Origin: Orrella marina
GTDB taxonomy: Bacteria; Pseudomonadota; Gammaproteobacteria; Burkholderiales; Burkholderiaceae_B
Direction: 5' to 3'
Length of the DNA: 64,000 nucleotides
Assembly: GCF_003058465.1 (NCBI RefSeq)
Contig: NZ_CP028901.1
Span: 62,001-126,000, forward strand
Within the stretch, counting starts at the first letter, position 1; each line of letters opens with the position of its first letter. Below are positions 36,643 to 45,579 of this stretch, in pieces. The translations under genes and the position numbers were made by a program. The notes under the pieces were generated by a model. It saw only the letters and a program-made list of their open reading frames with translations, did not search any database and was not told where the DNA came from.

Positions 36643-38949
36643 ATGCTCGACACGGAGTTTCAGGAAGCGTTTCGCGATAGTGCCAAGGACCTCATTGGCC
36701 GCCACGACAACATGGCGCGTTGCCGCCAGAAGCCGCAAAACCCGGCAGTTGACCGCAAAGTCTGGGCCGAAGTGGCCGAGGCTGGCTGGTTCTCGCTGCT
36801 GGTGCCCGAAGAAGCGGGCGGCCTGGGGCGCAACCTGGCGGATCTGTCGGTGATTGCCCAGCAGGCCGGCGAGCAGCTGTTCGCAGAACCCTACCTCGCC
36901 GGGTCGGTGCAGATCGTTCAGGCATTGCTGGGTGCGCCTGCTGGCGCGCTGCGCGATGAACTCCTCGAGCGCGCCATGGCCGGTGAGCTGGTTGCAGGGC
37001 TGGCCTGGCAGGAAACGCTGGGGCAGCTCGAGATCACGGACCCTGTGGTCACGGCGACGCGTCAGGGTGAAGAACTGGTTCTTTCCGGCACCAAGCGGCT
37101 GGTGGGTCCGGTTGAGGGGGCAGATGGCTGGTTGCTGGTGGCGCACACCGACGATGGTCAGGGTGCCTTGATCTGGGTGGCGGCCGAAGACAAGCCGCAA
37201 CGCAAGGACTATCCGCAAGTCGACGGCTCTGTGCTGTCCGATCTCGTGTTTGACGGCGTGAAAGTGCCCGCAAACCGTGTCATCATGGCCGGTGACGGGA
37301 CGCTCCAGAACGTCAATCGCGCCAACGACATGACCCGCCTGATGGCTGCTGCCGAACTCGTGGGTGTCATGCGTCGTGCCTTTGACATGACGGTTGACTA
37401 CATGAAGGTGCGCAAGCAGTTCGGCAAGCCGATCGCCTCGTTTCAGGCGCTCAAGCACCGTGCTGTACATGCGTGGGTAGAAATCCAGGTTGCCAGTGCT
37501 GCACTGAACGATGCGATTGCGACTGCTCAGGCAGATGGGTCAGACGCAGTTCTGGCGCGCCAGGCCAGCCGTGCCAAGGCACGCTGCTCGGCAGCGGCCC
37601 TGTCGATTACTCGCCAGTGCATCCAGTTCCACGGTGCAATCGGATACACCGACGAGTATGACATTGGTCTGTATCTCAAGCGTGCCATGGTGCTGTCGGC
37701 CTGGCTCGGCAATGCATCGACGCATCGCGCCCGCTACCTTGAACTGACGCCGGCTTTGTCGGACGCGGTGCAGGAAGTTGTGGACGTCGAGATCCCGCAG
37801 GATCAGGACTGGAATGCGATGTCGGATCGCGATTTCCGCAACATGCTGCGTACGTTCTATCGTCGCAACTATCCGGAGAATCTTCGCAACATCCAGCGTC
37901 GCCTGACCTGGGAAGAAGTGCGTGACTGGACCATGACGCTCTCGCGTCAGGGATGGATCGCACCGGGCTGGCCAAAGGAATTTGGTGGCATGGGTCTGTC
38001 GCCTGAGAAGCTCCTGGCGTACGTCGAAGAGCAAGAAAATTATGGTGTCGCCCGGACCATCGACCAGGGCGTCATCATGGTGGGGCCGTTGCTCATCAAA
38101 TATGGCACGCCTGAGCAGCATGCCGAGTTCCTGCCCAAGATGCTGAATGCCGAACACCGCTGGAGTCAGGGGTATTCCGAGCCGAATGCCGGGTCTGATC
38201 TGGCATCGCTCAAAACCAGTGCGGTGCTCGATGGGGATGAGTTCATCGTCAATGGCCAGAAAATCTGGACCACCATGGCACACTCGTCGAACTACATCTT
38301 TGCGCTGGTTCGCACTGACAACAATGCCAAGAAGCAGGCCGGTATCAGCTTCCTGCTCATTGATCTTGATTCACCGGGCATCACGGTGCGTCCGATCAAG
38401 GACATCGCGGGTCACACCGAGTTCTGTGAGGTGTTTTTTGAGAATGTCAGGGTGCCGGTGCGTAACCTGGTGGGTGAGGTCAACCAGGGCTGGACCATGG
38501 CCAAGGCACTGCTCGGATTCGAGCGGATCTTCCTGGGCAGTCCAAAGCAGGGGCGCTATGCGCTGAGCCAGCTCAATGCGCTGGCACGTGAGCGCGATCT
38601 CTTCAAAGATCCGGTGTTTCGTGCCAAGTATGCGGAACTGCTGATGGACGTGGACGATCAGGCCGCAGCCTACTCGGAATTCGCTGAGTACATCAAGCGT
38701 GGTGACAACCTGCCGCCCAGTGTCTCGCTGCTCAAGGTCTGGGGAACGCAGGCTTACCAGCGTGTCTGCCAGGCTTTGATGGAAGCTGCACAGGAAAGCG
38801 GCTCAGTGGATGCAGCGTACGACACCGATGTCAGTTCGCTCAATCCGCCTGCGATCCTCTTTAACTCCATCCCTTCGACGATCTATGGTGGCAGCACCGA
38901 GGTCCAGTGCGAAATCCTGGCGCGTGCAGTGCTGGGCATCACAGAGTAA
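36643..38949 (+). CDS. Double-length acyl-CoA dehydrogenase (two fused ACAD units)
   Basis: 768 residues, twice the usual length. The N-half (about 1-370) has PEEAGGLGRNLADLSVIAQQAGEQL and FGKPIASFQALKHRAVHAWVE, and ends in IQFHGAIGYTDEYDIGLYLKRA. The C-half (about 390-768) has GWPKEFGGMGLSPEK, the FAD/substrate motif SQGYSEPNAGSDLASLKTSA and WTTMAHSSNYIFALVRTD. It resembles a fusion of the two subunits of heterotetrameric dehydrogenases (pimeloyl-CoA or steroid side-chain type). It would oxidise an acyl-CoA to the enoyl-CoA with FAD. The usual catalytic Glu is not found where expected: the C-half has IYGGSTEVQ instead of YEGT, and the N-half has LGNAST. The start at 36643 has AGGAGA 5 bases upstream. 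No partner gene is adjacent. Confidence 0.88.
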   Translation: MLDTEFQEAFRDSAKDLIGRHDNMARCRQKPQNPAVDRKVWAEVAEAGWFSLLVPEEAGGLGRNLADLSVIAQQAGEQLFAEPYLAGSVQIVQALLGAPAGALRDELLERAMAGELVAGLAWQETLGQLEITDPVVTATRQGEELVLSGTKRLVGPVEGADGWLLVAHTDDGQGALIWVAAEDKPQRKDYPQVDGSVLSDLVFDGVKVPANRVIMAGDGTLQNVNRANDMTRLMAAAELVGVMRRAFDMTVDYMKVRKQFGKPIASFQALKHRAVHAWVEIQVASAALNDAIATAQADGSDAVLARQASRAKARCSAAALSITRQCIQFHGAIGYTDEYDIGLYLKRAMVLSAWLGNASTHRARYLELTPALSDAVQEVVDVEIPQDQDWNAMSDRDFRNMLRTFYRRNYPENLRNIQRRLTWEEVRDWTMTLSRQGWIAPGWPKEFGGMGLSPEKLLAYVEEQENYGVARTIDQGVIMVGPLLIKYGTPEQHAEFLPKMLNAEHRWSQGYSEPNAGSDLASLKTSAVLDGDEFIVNGQKIWTTMAHSSNYIFALVRTDNNAKKQAGISFLLIDLDSPGITVRPIKDIAGHTEFCEVFFENVRVPVRNLVGEVNQGWTMAKALLGFERIFLGSPKQGRYALSQLNALARERDLFKDPVFRAKYAELLMDVDDQAAAYSEFAEYIKRGDNLPPSVSLLKVWGTQAYQRVCQALMEAAQESGSVDAAYDTDVSSLNPPAILFNSIPSTIYGGSTEVQCEILARAVLGITE

Positions 38950-38951
38950 AT

Positions 38952-38998
38952 CAACCCACGGCAGCGGGCACTTCCACGGAGGTGCCCGCTCCGGGTTG
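38952..38998 (+). terminator. Long hairpin after the fused acyl-CoA dehydrogenase gene
   Basis: Perfect inner stem AGCGGGCAC (38963-38971)/GTGCCCGCT (38982-38990) with an outer CAACCC/GGGTTG pair. It starts 3 bases after the stop codon. A T tract is missing. Confidence 0.5.
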
Positions 38999-39411
38999 CA
39001 GATCCAGAGCCGGATGTTGCCGGGCAGTCGACAGAGTGTGAGTCCTTCGAGACATATGCATCAGTCTCAATGCAAGGCGCTGTGGCGAATGCTTCGTTTT
39101 TATCTCTCCAGGGATGGAACCGAAGTGATCCGGTTACTCTCTGATTGCCACCCTGAGGTCCAGACACCGATTTGATCCGGCACTGTGTGACCCTCGATCA
39201 AGGCGCTTGCTCAGGGATTTGTGGCTGATCTGGGTCGAACAACCTTGATGTGAACTTTTTCGGTCTCAATGTTGGGCCCGGAACCATCGAAACAGCATTC
39301 ACGCCTGCCCTGTCTCTGCTCCTGACCAGGATGGAGGCAGTCCCTCTTTTGCCGCAATCTGAAGGGTGATCATACAATTCGCTGTGTCTCGCTTATCGAC
39401 TCCCGAACATG
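38999..39411. other. Intergenic region without a recognised gene
   Basis: About 410 bases between convergent genes. Nothing recognisable apart from the preceding hairpin. Confidence 0.4.
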
Positions 39412-40308
39412 TCAGCGATTCAGTGAGCCCTCGATTGTTGTCAGGGTGTGCCCGCCGATCCAGATATCCTGGCCAGTCTGCTCGATAAATAGTCGGCCAC
39501 GACGACCGAGTCGGGTCCCCTGGGAAACGACGTATGCAGGATTGGGGTGGTTTGCCGCCTCTGCAGGCAACATCCGGGTGACGATCCCTTCTGCGATCAT
39601 CCAGCTCGCCAGGCCGGCGTTCAGGCTCCCCGTGACAGGATCCTCCAGGATGCCACCAGCAGGCGCAAACGCTCTGACTTCAAATGCTGCTGCAGGGGTC
39701 AGTGGGTCTGCGTTCAAATCTTTGGTGACGTGGGCACCGATGACGCCCACTTTGTAGGGAGCAAGCGCGACCGGATCGGGCTCGATGGCGAGAACCGATT
39801 GTGCGTTGTCCAGAAGCAGTCCAATCCAGCCGGGTCCGTTATCAATGATCTGGTGATCCAGTACCTGGGATGCGCGTAACCCGAGTGCCTTGATAACGCC
39901 GTCCAGACGTGCGGGTTCGATCGAACCTGTTTCAAGCAACGGCGGGGCTGCGAAGGCCAGGCGGTTATTGTGCTGGCGGATTCTCACCAGGCCAATCGCA
40001 CACTCCTGCACAATGACTCCGGGCTGCCTGGGAGCCCCGCCTCTGGTGAGCCAGCCATGGCAGCTACCCAGAGTTGGATGACCGGCGAAGGGTAGCTCCA
40101 TCCTGGGTGTCCAGATCCTCACGCGGTAGTCCGCATCAGGATGGGTGGGCGGCAACAGAAACGCCGTCTCAGACAGGTTAGTCCATCTGGCCATGCTGGC
40201 CATGTCGGCGTCACTCATGCCCTGGGCATCATGCACCAGGGCCAGCGGGTTACCCATGAAAGGCTGGTCAGAGAAGACGTCAATCTGCTGAAACGGTCTG
40301 GTGTTCAT
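39412..40308 (-). CDS. PhzF-family isomerase/epimerase-like protein
   Basis: 298 residues with the two-lobed diaminopimelate-epimerase-like fold of PhzF. Motifs: QQIDVFSDQPFMGNPLALV at the N-terminus, the catalytic Glu in NLSETAFLLPP (about residue 46), GHPTLGS, and GGILEDPVTGSLNAGLASW near the C-terminus. Family members catalyse isomerisations in various pathways; there is no phenazine cluster here, so the substrate is unknown. The start at 40308 follows the family; the open frame goes 38 codons further through an 11-bp tandem repeat (40313-40345). Confidence 0.9.
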   Translation of the reverse strand: MNTRPFQQIDVFSDQPFMGNPLALVHDAQGMSDADMASMARWTNLSETAFLLPPTHPDADYRVRIWTPRMELPFAGHPTLGSCHGWLTRGGAPRQPGVIVQECAIGLVRIRQHNNRLAFAAPPLLETGSIEPARLDGVIKALGLRASQVLDHQIIDNGPGWIGLLLDNAQSVLAIEPDPVALAPYKVGVIGAHVTKDLNADPLTPAAAFEVRAFAPAGGILEDPVTGSLNAGLASWMIAEGIVTRMLPAEAANHPNPAYVVSQGTRLGRRGRLFIEQTGQDIWIGGHTLTTIEGSLNR

Positions 40309-40312
40309 GCGC

Positions 40313-40345
40313 TTTGCCTTGGGTTTGCCTTGGGTTTGCCCTGGT
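40313..40345. repeat. 11-bp tandem repeat upstream of the phzF-like gene
   Basis: TTTGCCTTGGG, TTTGCCTTGGG and TTTGCCCTGGT, directly before the chosen start codon. Confidence 0.75.
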
Positions 40346-40414
40346 TGTGTCTTGACTGCGCGCCGGCCTGCAGGCAGGCGCGGGTTGCTCAGATTGCTGG
40401 TTAGCGTACTGAAA

Positions 40415-41446
40415 TCACTCAAGCGAGATGTTCAGCTTCTCGATAACCGGGTTCCATGTACTTTGCTCGCGCTCGATCAATTCGGTCAGCTCTTCTGGAT
40501 CTGATCCGACGGGATTGAAGTACACAGACTTGAACTTCTCGACCACAGCGGGATCCTGCATGATGCGCGTGATCTCGCTGCTCACCCGGTTCAGAATCTC
40601 GGGGTCAGTTCCTGCAGGTGCGAGCATCGCGTTCCAGGAAATGGCTTCAAACCCCGGAAAACCGTTTTCAGCTAAGGCTGGAATGCCCGGTAGCGTGTCG
40701 ACAGGTGTCAGATTCGAGATCGCGAGCGCGTCGATCTTGCCCGCTTTGACCTGGGACATTGCGATGGCCGGCACCATGAAGCTCGCCTGAATGTCGCCAG
40801 CAAGAATCGCGTTGATCACGTTCGGGAATCCCGAGTACGGGATATGCGCCAGATCAAGGTCGGCGTCATTGGTGAACATTTCCATTGCAAGGTGCGAGGC
40901 GCTGCCGGGTCCGACCGATCCATAGTTGTACTTGTCAGGATCTGCCTTGACCTTGGCGACAAATGAGGCGAGATCCGGTGTACCCAGCTCTTTGTTCGCA
41001 ATCAGTACGTTGGGACTGGTTGCAATCAGGCTGATGGGGGCGAGATCTTTCAGCGGATCATAGCCAAGCGTGTTCTTGTAGAGGATGGGTGCGGTCACCA
41101 GTGGGCCATTGATGGTGTAGAGCAGGCTATAACCGTCTGGGTCGGCCTGGGCCACCTGGCGGGTTCCAATGTTGCCACCTGCGCCTGCCCGGTTCTCGAT
41201 CACGATGGCCTGATTGAGGGCTTCGGCCAGTGGCTCAGTGATCGTGCGCGCCAGAATGTCTGGTGAGCTGCCAGGCGGGAAGGGCACGACGACACGGATG
41301 GGCTTGTCATCTGGCCAGGCCGCCATGGCAGCCTGGCTGGCAGCCAGTCCAAAGACAGCGGCTACGGCGAGCACGGAATGCCTGATCAGGCAGGATGTGC
41401 GAGAAACAGATTGAGATGTGTTCATAGTGGTCATGTCAGTCGCCAT
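40415..41446 (-). CDS. Bug/TctC-type extracytoplasmic solute receptor
   Basis: 343 residues. A signal peptide (SVLAVAAVFGLAASQAAMAA) is followed by the Bug fold: WPDDKPIRVVVPFPPGSSPDILAR, VIENRAGAGGNIGTRQVAQADPDGYSLL, and YGSVGPGSASHLAMEMF. Bug proteins bind small carboxylates or related compounds for TctAB-type transporters and are hugely expanded in Bordetella-like bacteria. No tctA or tctB is nearby, so this is an orphan receptor. Three candidate ATGs (41446, 41434, 41425) lack a clear ribosome site; the longest is given. Confidence 0.93.
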   Translation of the reverse strand: MATDMTTMNTSQSVSRTSCLIRHSVLAVAAVFGLAASQAAMAAWPDDKPIRVVVPFPPGSSPDILARTITEPLAEALNQAIVIENRAGAGGNIGTRQVAQADPDGYSLLYTINGPLVTAPILYKNTLGYDPLKDLAPISLIATSPNVLIANKELGTPDLASFVAKVKADPDKYNYGSVGPGSASHLAMEMFTNDADLDLAHIPYSGFPNVINAILAGDIQASFMVPAIAMSQVKAGKIDALAISNLTPVDTLPGIPALAENGFPGFEAISWNAMLAPAGTDPEILNRVSSEITRIMQDPAVVEKFKSVYFNPVGSDPEELTELIEREQSTWNPVIEKLNISLE

Positions 41447-41716
41447 GTGTGAATAGTGGAAGAATCAATGCAAAGTCGTGATGCTTGAATAAGTGCTCAA
41501 TCAGACCGGTTGCCGGGAATGTCTGGACCGACGTGGTCATCTGGTGCGCATCAATGTCGTGCATCCAGAGTCGGGTCGTTCAGTTGCGTGATCCCGTGAC
41601 GTCCGTCGTTCCCGTCCAGTCAATTTACGGTTACTCTTGATTTTAGTCGCGGATGAGCACGTTTGCCGGGCGGCTTGATTCCTGCGACTCCGGGCCCAGA
41701 GAAATGGAGGGGCAGT

Positions 41717-42439
41717 ATGTGTGCGGTATACCGACCATCCTACCGTCGGGACTGGATTCGCGAGACGTTTGGCCTGGACGTTGATGCACATCTGTTACCA
41801 GAAGGCAATCAGGATGGTTCAGATGGAGTTGGCGCCAGCGGGCAAGTGAATTCCTCACCATCAGATGTCTATCCTGGACAGAGCGGTCTGATTGTCGCGA
41901 GAAGTCATGTCCGGCAGAAGCTGGTGATCGGAGCTGCCCGGTTTGGACTGATCCCGCCCTGGGCCAGGGACGAGACGATCTCCAGAAAAACGTATAACGC
42001 CCGTTCTGAAACCGTGTCAGACAGGCCCAGCTACCGCCACGCCTGGCGGGCTTGTCACTTTGCGATCGCGCTGGTGGATCATTTTTACGAGCCTTGTTAC
42101 GAAACAGGACGGGCTGTGCGCTGGAAAATCCAGCGCACAGATGGTCAACCCATGGGGATTGCGAGTCTGTGGCAGCGCTGGACTCACCCAGAAACGGGTG
42201 AGCTGATTGTGTCATTCACCATGCTGACCATCAACGCAGACCGTCACCCGGAGATGCGCCGGTTTCACAAGCCTGGCGATGAGAAGCGTACGCCGCTTGT
42301 CTTGCCGCAACGGCAGTTTGCGACCTGGCTAGGCGCTGATCTGCAAAAGGCCAGTGCAATGATCGTCTCTGATGAGGCAGTGACCGACATGCCTGCGCTC
42401 AAGAGCGAGGCGGCTCCACTGGTCAGGCCGGCAAGGTAG
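41717..42439 (+). CDS. SRAP-family abasic-site processing protein (YedK/HMCES-like)
   Basis: 240 residues. Cys2 directly after the initiator Met (MCAVYRP) is the catalytic residue that forms a covalent link to abasic sites in single-stranded DNA. Supporting motifs: YNARSETVSDRPSYRHAWR, the Glu in DHFYEP, and NADRHPEMRRFHKPGDEKRTPLVLP with the active His. GGAGG lies 6 bases before the ATG at 41717, confirming the start that exposes Cys2. The FYEP and RFHKPGD forms deviate slightly from the usual FYEW and HDRMP. It would protect replication forks from abasic damage. Monocistronic. Confidence 0.92.
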   Translation: MCAVYRPSYRRDWIRETFGLDVDAHLLPEGNQDGSDGVGASGQVNSSPSDVYPGQSGLIVARSHVRQKLVIGAARFGLIPPWARDETISRKTYNARSETVSDRPSYRHAWRACHFAIALVDHFYEPCYETGRAVRWKIQRTDGQPMGIASLWQRWTHPETGELIVSFTMLTINADRHPEMRRFHKPGDEKRTPLVLPQRQFATWLGADLQKASAMIVSDEAVTDMPALKSEAAPLVRPAR

Positions 42440-42676
42440 GGCAGCAGGCAAACGATCAATCAAGCGTTCAATCAAATGATCAAGCGAATGCTCTCGCAGG
42501 CATTTTCAGATGCGACAGCATGCGAGAGATGCACCGGCGATTGATTACGGCCTGCCCGCCCATCCCTGGTCTCTGGCTGCGTGTTGACAGGATTCTGAGT
42601 AGCTCACCGTCTTCGTTCAAAGCGTTGTCGTTGCAGGTCGCCTCGTTCAGATTGTGCTCGCTCAGTGTCTTCTCGA

Positions 42677-42916
42677 TCAAACCTTCTTCTTGCCGGGCGT
42701 GTTTTCAGGTCCGGATTGCGCTGCGCCGGTGGCGTCCATTTGCGGACGATCTGCTTGCGGGCGATCTGCCTGCGCGCGAGTGTCGGTGGTATCAAGATTC
42801 GGATCGACGATGCAGCGTAAGGTACCAGTTCTGTGGACAACGCAGGATGACCGGGATGCTTTGGATGAAACCTCTTTCGCGTTGCGTTCAAGCAGGTAAC
42901 GCAGGAAATCCAGCAT
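42677..42916 (-). CDS. Hypothetical small protein
   Basis: 79 residues. MLDFLRYLLERNAKEV forms a plausible amphipathic helix; the rest is polar and low-complexity, with a short repeat (QADRPQADRPQMD) and a basic end (PGKKKV). GGAG lies 7 bases before the ATG. No family is recognised, and several other frames are open over the same stretch, so the call is tentative. Confidence 0.3.
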   Translation of the reverse strand: MLDFLRYLLERNAKEVSSKASRSSCVVHRTGTLRCIVDPNLDTTDTRAQADRPQADRPQMDATGAAQSGPENTPGKKKV

Positions 42917-43124
42917 GCTTGACTCCGTGTGGTGGCAGGGGTGGCCCCTACGTAGGGTGTGTGGCGTGCAGTGCAGGGTTCAATGAACGCTGATTGATTG
43001 CTGTGTACACATCGATTGCTTGATCCATTACGCCTCACCCTATTGATCATATTGTGTGCAAGAAGTTCGGCAGCGGCCACTGTTTCTTGCTCAGTACTTG
43101 TTCAGGTTCGAGGCTTTGTGCATG

Positions 43125-43200
43125 TGGTCTGGTGCTGTGGTCTGGTGCTGTGGTCTGGTGCTGTGGTCTGGTGCTGTGGTCTGGTGCTGTGGTCTGGTGC
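43125..43200. repeat. 13-bp minisatellite, six copies
   Basis: Five exact copies of TGGTCTGGTGCTG and one partial copy, all perfectly conserved. The unit is not a multiple of three. The tract is 230-300 bases upstream of the phosphate transporter gene. Perfect repeats of this kind usually vary in number between strains. Confidence 0.97.
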
Positions 43201-43343
43201 ATGTGGGCAGGTACATCATGGCTGGTACATCAGGGCATGAGATGGACGCGGTGGCCCGGAGCCGCAGTTGACACTGTGGTGTCCTGCAGAAAGACTTTGG
43301 GTCTGTGCAAGCATGTTCCCTGGTGGTACATGTGACATTCGGA

Positions 43344-43361
43344 TGTCACGTTTGTGTCATC
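43344..43361 (+). promoter_or_regulatory. Possible Pho box upstream of pit
   Basis: TGTCAC (43344) and TGTCAT (43355) are direct repeats exactly 11 bases apart, as in PhoB boxes. A TACAAT -10-like hexamer follows at 43377-43382. An overlapping inverted repeat, GTGACAT/ATGTCAC, starts at about 43332. The -10 lies a few bases further from the box than usual. Confidence 0.45.
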
Positions 43362-43431
43362 CGACAATACACTCGGTACAATTCGACTCACACATCATAA
43401 CGACACCGTCTAACAGGACGTCGCACCCTCC

Positions 43432-45000
43432 ATGCAGCTCTCCGATCTTTCCGAGAATCGTCGCACCACTAAAACCCAGCGTGAGTTCTTCCGATTTGGT
43501 CTAGGCCTGATGTTTGTTGTCAGCATCATGATCTACACCACGCTGGGGATCGGGCTGACTGGCGAGCAGGGTATTCTGCTCGTCGTGGCATCCATGATAG
43601 GTGGTTACATGGCCATGAACATCGGTGCCAACGATGTGGCCAACAATGTGGGTCCGGCAGTCGGCTCGCGATCCATTACCATGGCCGGTGCGATCGTGAT
43701 TGCAGCGATTTTCGAGATGGCGGGTGCACTGATCGGCGGAGGGGATGTCGTCTCGACGATTCGTGGCAACATTATCGACCCGGCCTTGATCCCGAGCACT
43801 GATCATTTCATCTGGATGATGACCGCCAGTCTGCTGGCAGGCGCGCTCTGGCTGAATCTGGCAACCGCAGCCGGCGCGCCGGTTTCCACAACCCATTCGA
43901 TTGTAGGTGCCGTACTGGGTGCCGGTGTTACAGCAGGCGGGTTTGCCGCAGCCGACTGGGGTGTTGTGGGTGGCATCGTGGCGAGCTGGGTGATCTCGCC
44001 CGCAGTGGGCGGGCTGATTGCAGCGGGTTTTCTGTTCTGGATCAAGCGTGCGATCACCTACAAGCAGGATATGGTCCGCGCCGGACAGACGACGGTACCG
44101 ATTCTGATCGGTCTGATGGGGTTTGCATTTGCGACCTACCTGATGCTCAAGGGACTGAGCAAGGTGATGCCCGTCAGCTTCACCATGGCACTGGTCATCG
44201 GTGTCGTATCAGGATTACTGGTCTGGTTGCTCACGAGCAGGGTGATCGCCAGCCGGGCCGGTGCAATGGAGAATTCCAAACAAGGTATCAACGCGCTCTT
44301 TACATTCCCGCTGATTTTTGCGGCCGCCTTGCTCAGTTTTGCGCACGGGGCCAATGATGTGGCCAATGCGATCGGACCGCTTGCTGCAATTGCCGATACA
44401 GTGATGAATCAGGGAGTGTCGTCCAGGGCGGGAATTCCGCTGTGGGTGATGATGATTGGTGCTGTGGGTATTGCGATCGGACTGGCGTTGTACGGCCCCA
44501 AACTCATTCGTACTGTCGGTGGGGAGATCACGGATCTGGATCAGATGCGAGCTTTCTGTATTGCCATGGCAGCAGCGGTCACGGTGATTATTGCCTCTCA
44601 GCTCGGCATCCCCGTGAGCTCGACCCACATCGCCATTGGTGGCGTACTCGGTGTCGGGTTTCTCAGAGAACATCTCAAGGCGAACTACTCCCGGATGGTT
44701 GAGGAAATCAGGCTGCATCATGATGGACATGATGCGCAAGCCGTTCAAGCCTACCTTGAAGAGTTCACGCAGGCGGACGTCAAGACCAAACAGGTGATGC
44801 TCGAGCAACTCAAGGCCAGATCAGCGTCTGTGCGGCTCAAGAAGAAAGAAGTCAAACAGATCCGCAAGGTCTACAAGACCGAACTGGTGCAGCGCTCGAT
44901 CCTCTACAAAATCGTGGCCGCATGGGTCATCACGGTTCCGGCGTCGGCGATCATGGCATCGATCATTTACCTCACCATGCTGGCACTGGTGGGGGATTGA
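43432..45000 (+). CDS. pit: PiT-family inorganic phosphate transporter
   Basis: 522 residues with the internal duplication of PiT carriers: GANDVANNVGPAVGS in the first half and GANDVANAIGPLAAI in the second, each a signature for phosphate/cation symport. About ten to eleven membrane helices. A hydrophilic stretch of about 75 residues (VEEIRLHHDGHDAQAVQAYLEEF...KKKEVKQIRKVYKTE) comes before the last helix. It would take up metal-phosphate or H+-phosphate at the inner membrane. Length matches the long PitA-like group. A possible Pho box suggests induction by low phosphate, which is unusual for PiT in enterics. Confidence 0.94.
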   Translation: MQLSDLSENRRTTKTQREFFRFGLGLMFVVSIMIYTTLGIGLTGEQGILLVVASMIGGYMAMNIGANDVANNVGPAVGSRSITMAGAIVIAAIFEMAGALIGGGDVVSTIRGNIIDPALIPSTDHFIWMMTASLLAGALWLNLATAAGAPVSTTHSIVGAVLGAGVTAGGFAAADWGVVGGIVASWVISPAVGGLIAAGFLFWIKRAITYKQDMVRAGQTTVPILIGLMGFAFATYLMLKGLSKVMPVSFTMALVIGVVSGLLVWLLTSRVIASRAGAMENSKQGINALFTFPLIFAAALLSFAHGANDVANAIGPLAAIADTVMNQGVSSRAGIPLWVMMIGAVGIAIGLALYGPKLIRTVGGEITDLDQMRAFCIAMAAAVTVIIASQLGIPVSSTHIAIGGVLGVGFLREHLKANYSRMVEEIRLHHDGHDAQAVQAYLEEFTQADVKTKQVMLEQLKARSASVRLKKKEVKQIRKVYKTELVQRSILYKIVAAWVITVPASAIMASIIYLTMLALVGD

Positions 45001-45579
45001 CGACGATCCTGGTCGATTCCTGGAGTGGTTTCCAAGGCTGATTTCCAGGGCTGATTTCAGGCTTTTACGCCTGTGGCTGGTCTCGCTGACTGGCTACGCA
45101 AGGACTGCCCATCCGCGCAGGAGTGAGCATTGCCTGGCCGTCAAACCTCAAACTCGCCGGATGGTGCTTTCGTGGTCCTGGTAGCACCAGAATTGATATC
45201 GGTGTAACTGATATTTGATCATCCAACCATCAAAATTTCAGTTGGTGTATTGTCATCTCCTTGCCGGATTGATCTCCTTCTTTTCCGGGCAATCGGTGGC
45301 TTTCCATGAGCCTGTTGTGCCGGGCACTCAGATACGAGCAATCGAGTACGAGTCCCTGACACAAGCTACCTTCAACCATGCAAGTCTGATCATCGCATCT
45401 CCATAACACAGTCGACATGGCAGGGCCTTTGAGCGGTCCGGGTGCGCCAGCACTGCGTCGCATCGCGATCTGGTGCTGTCCGACTGGCGTTCATGCGCCG
45501 TGCGATGCAAGCGTATATGGTCAGGGTCAGCGGTCTCGTGGTGAGCATTTGACTTTCTGATGACTCAGAGGACACTCAG
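45001..45579. other. Intergenic region without a recognised gene
   Basis: About 580 bases. A 13-bp imperfect repeat (CCAAGGCTGATTT/CCAGGGCTGATTT, about 45034-45059) and an AT-rich patch near 45190-45240 are the only visible features. Confidence 0.4.

Larger units (their letters stand above)
42440..43343. other. Poorly coding region with a 13-bp minisatellite
   Basis: About 900 bases. One 79-codon minus-strand frame (42916-42677, MLDFLRYLLERNAKE) has a GGAG ribosome site and is listed separately. The rest contains the minisatellite at 43125-43200 and no recognised gene. Confidence 0.45.

Noticed and set aside
43125..43200. Possible CRISPR-like array
   Set aside because: The 13-bp units are directly adjacent with no spacers.
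43054..43335. Plus-strand frames rich in Trp/Val/Leu (repeated VLWSGAVVWC)
   Set aside because: All three frames are open because of the 13-bp repeat; the sequence has no protein-like features.
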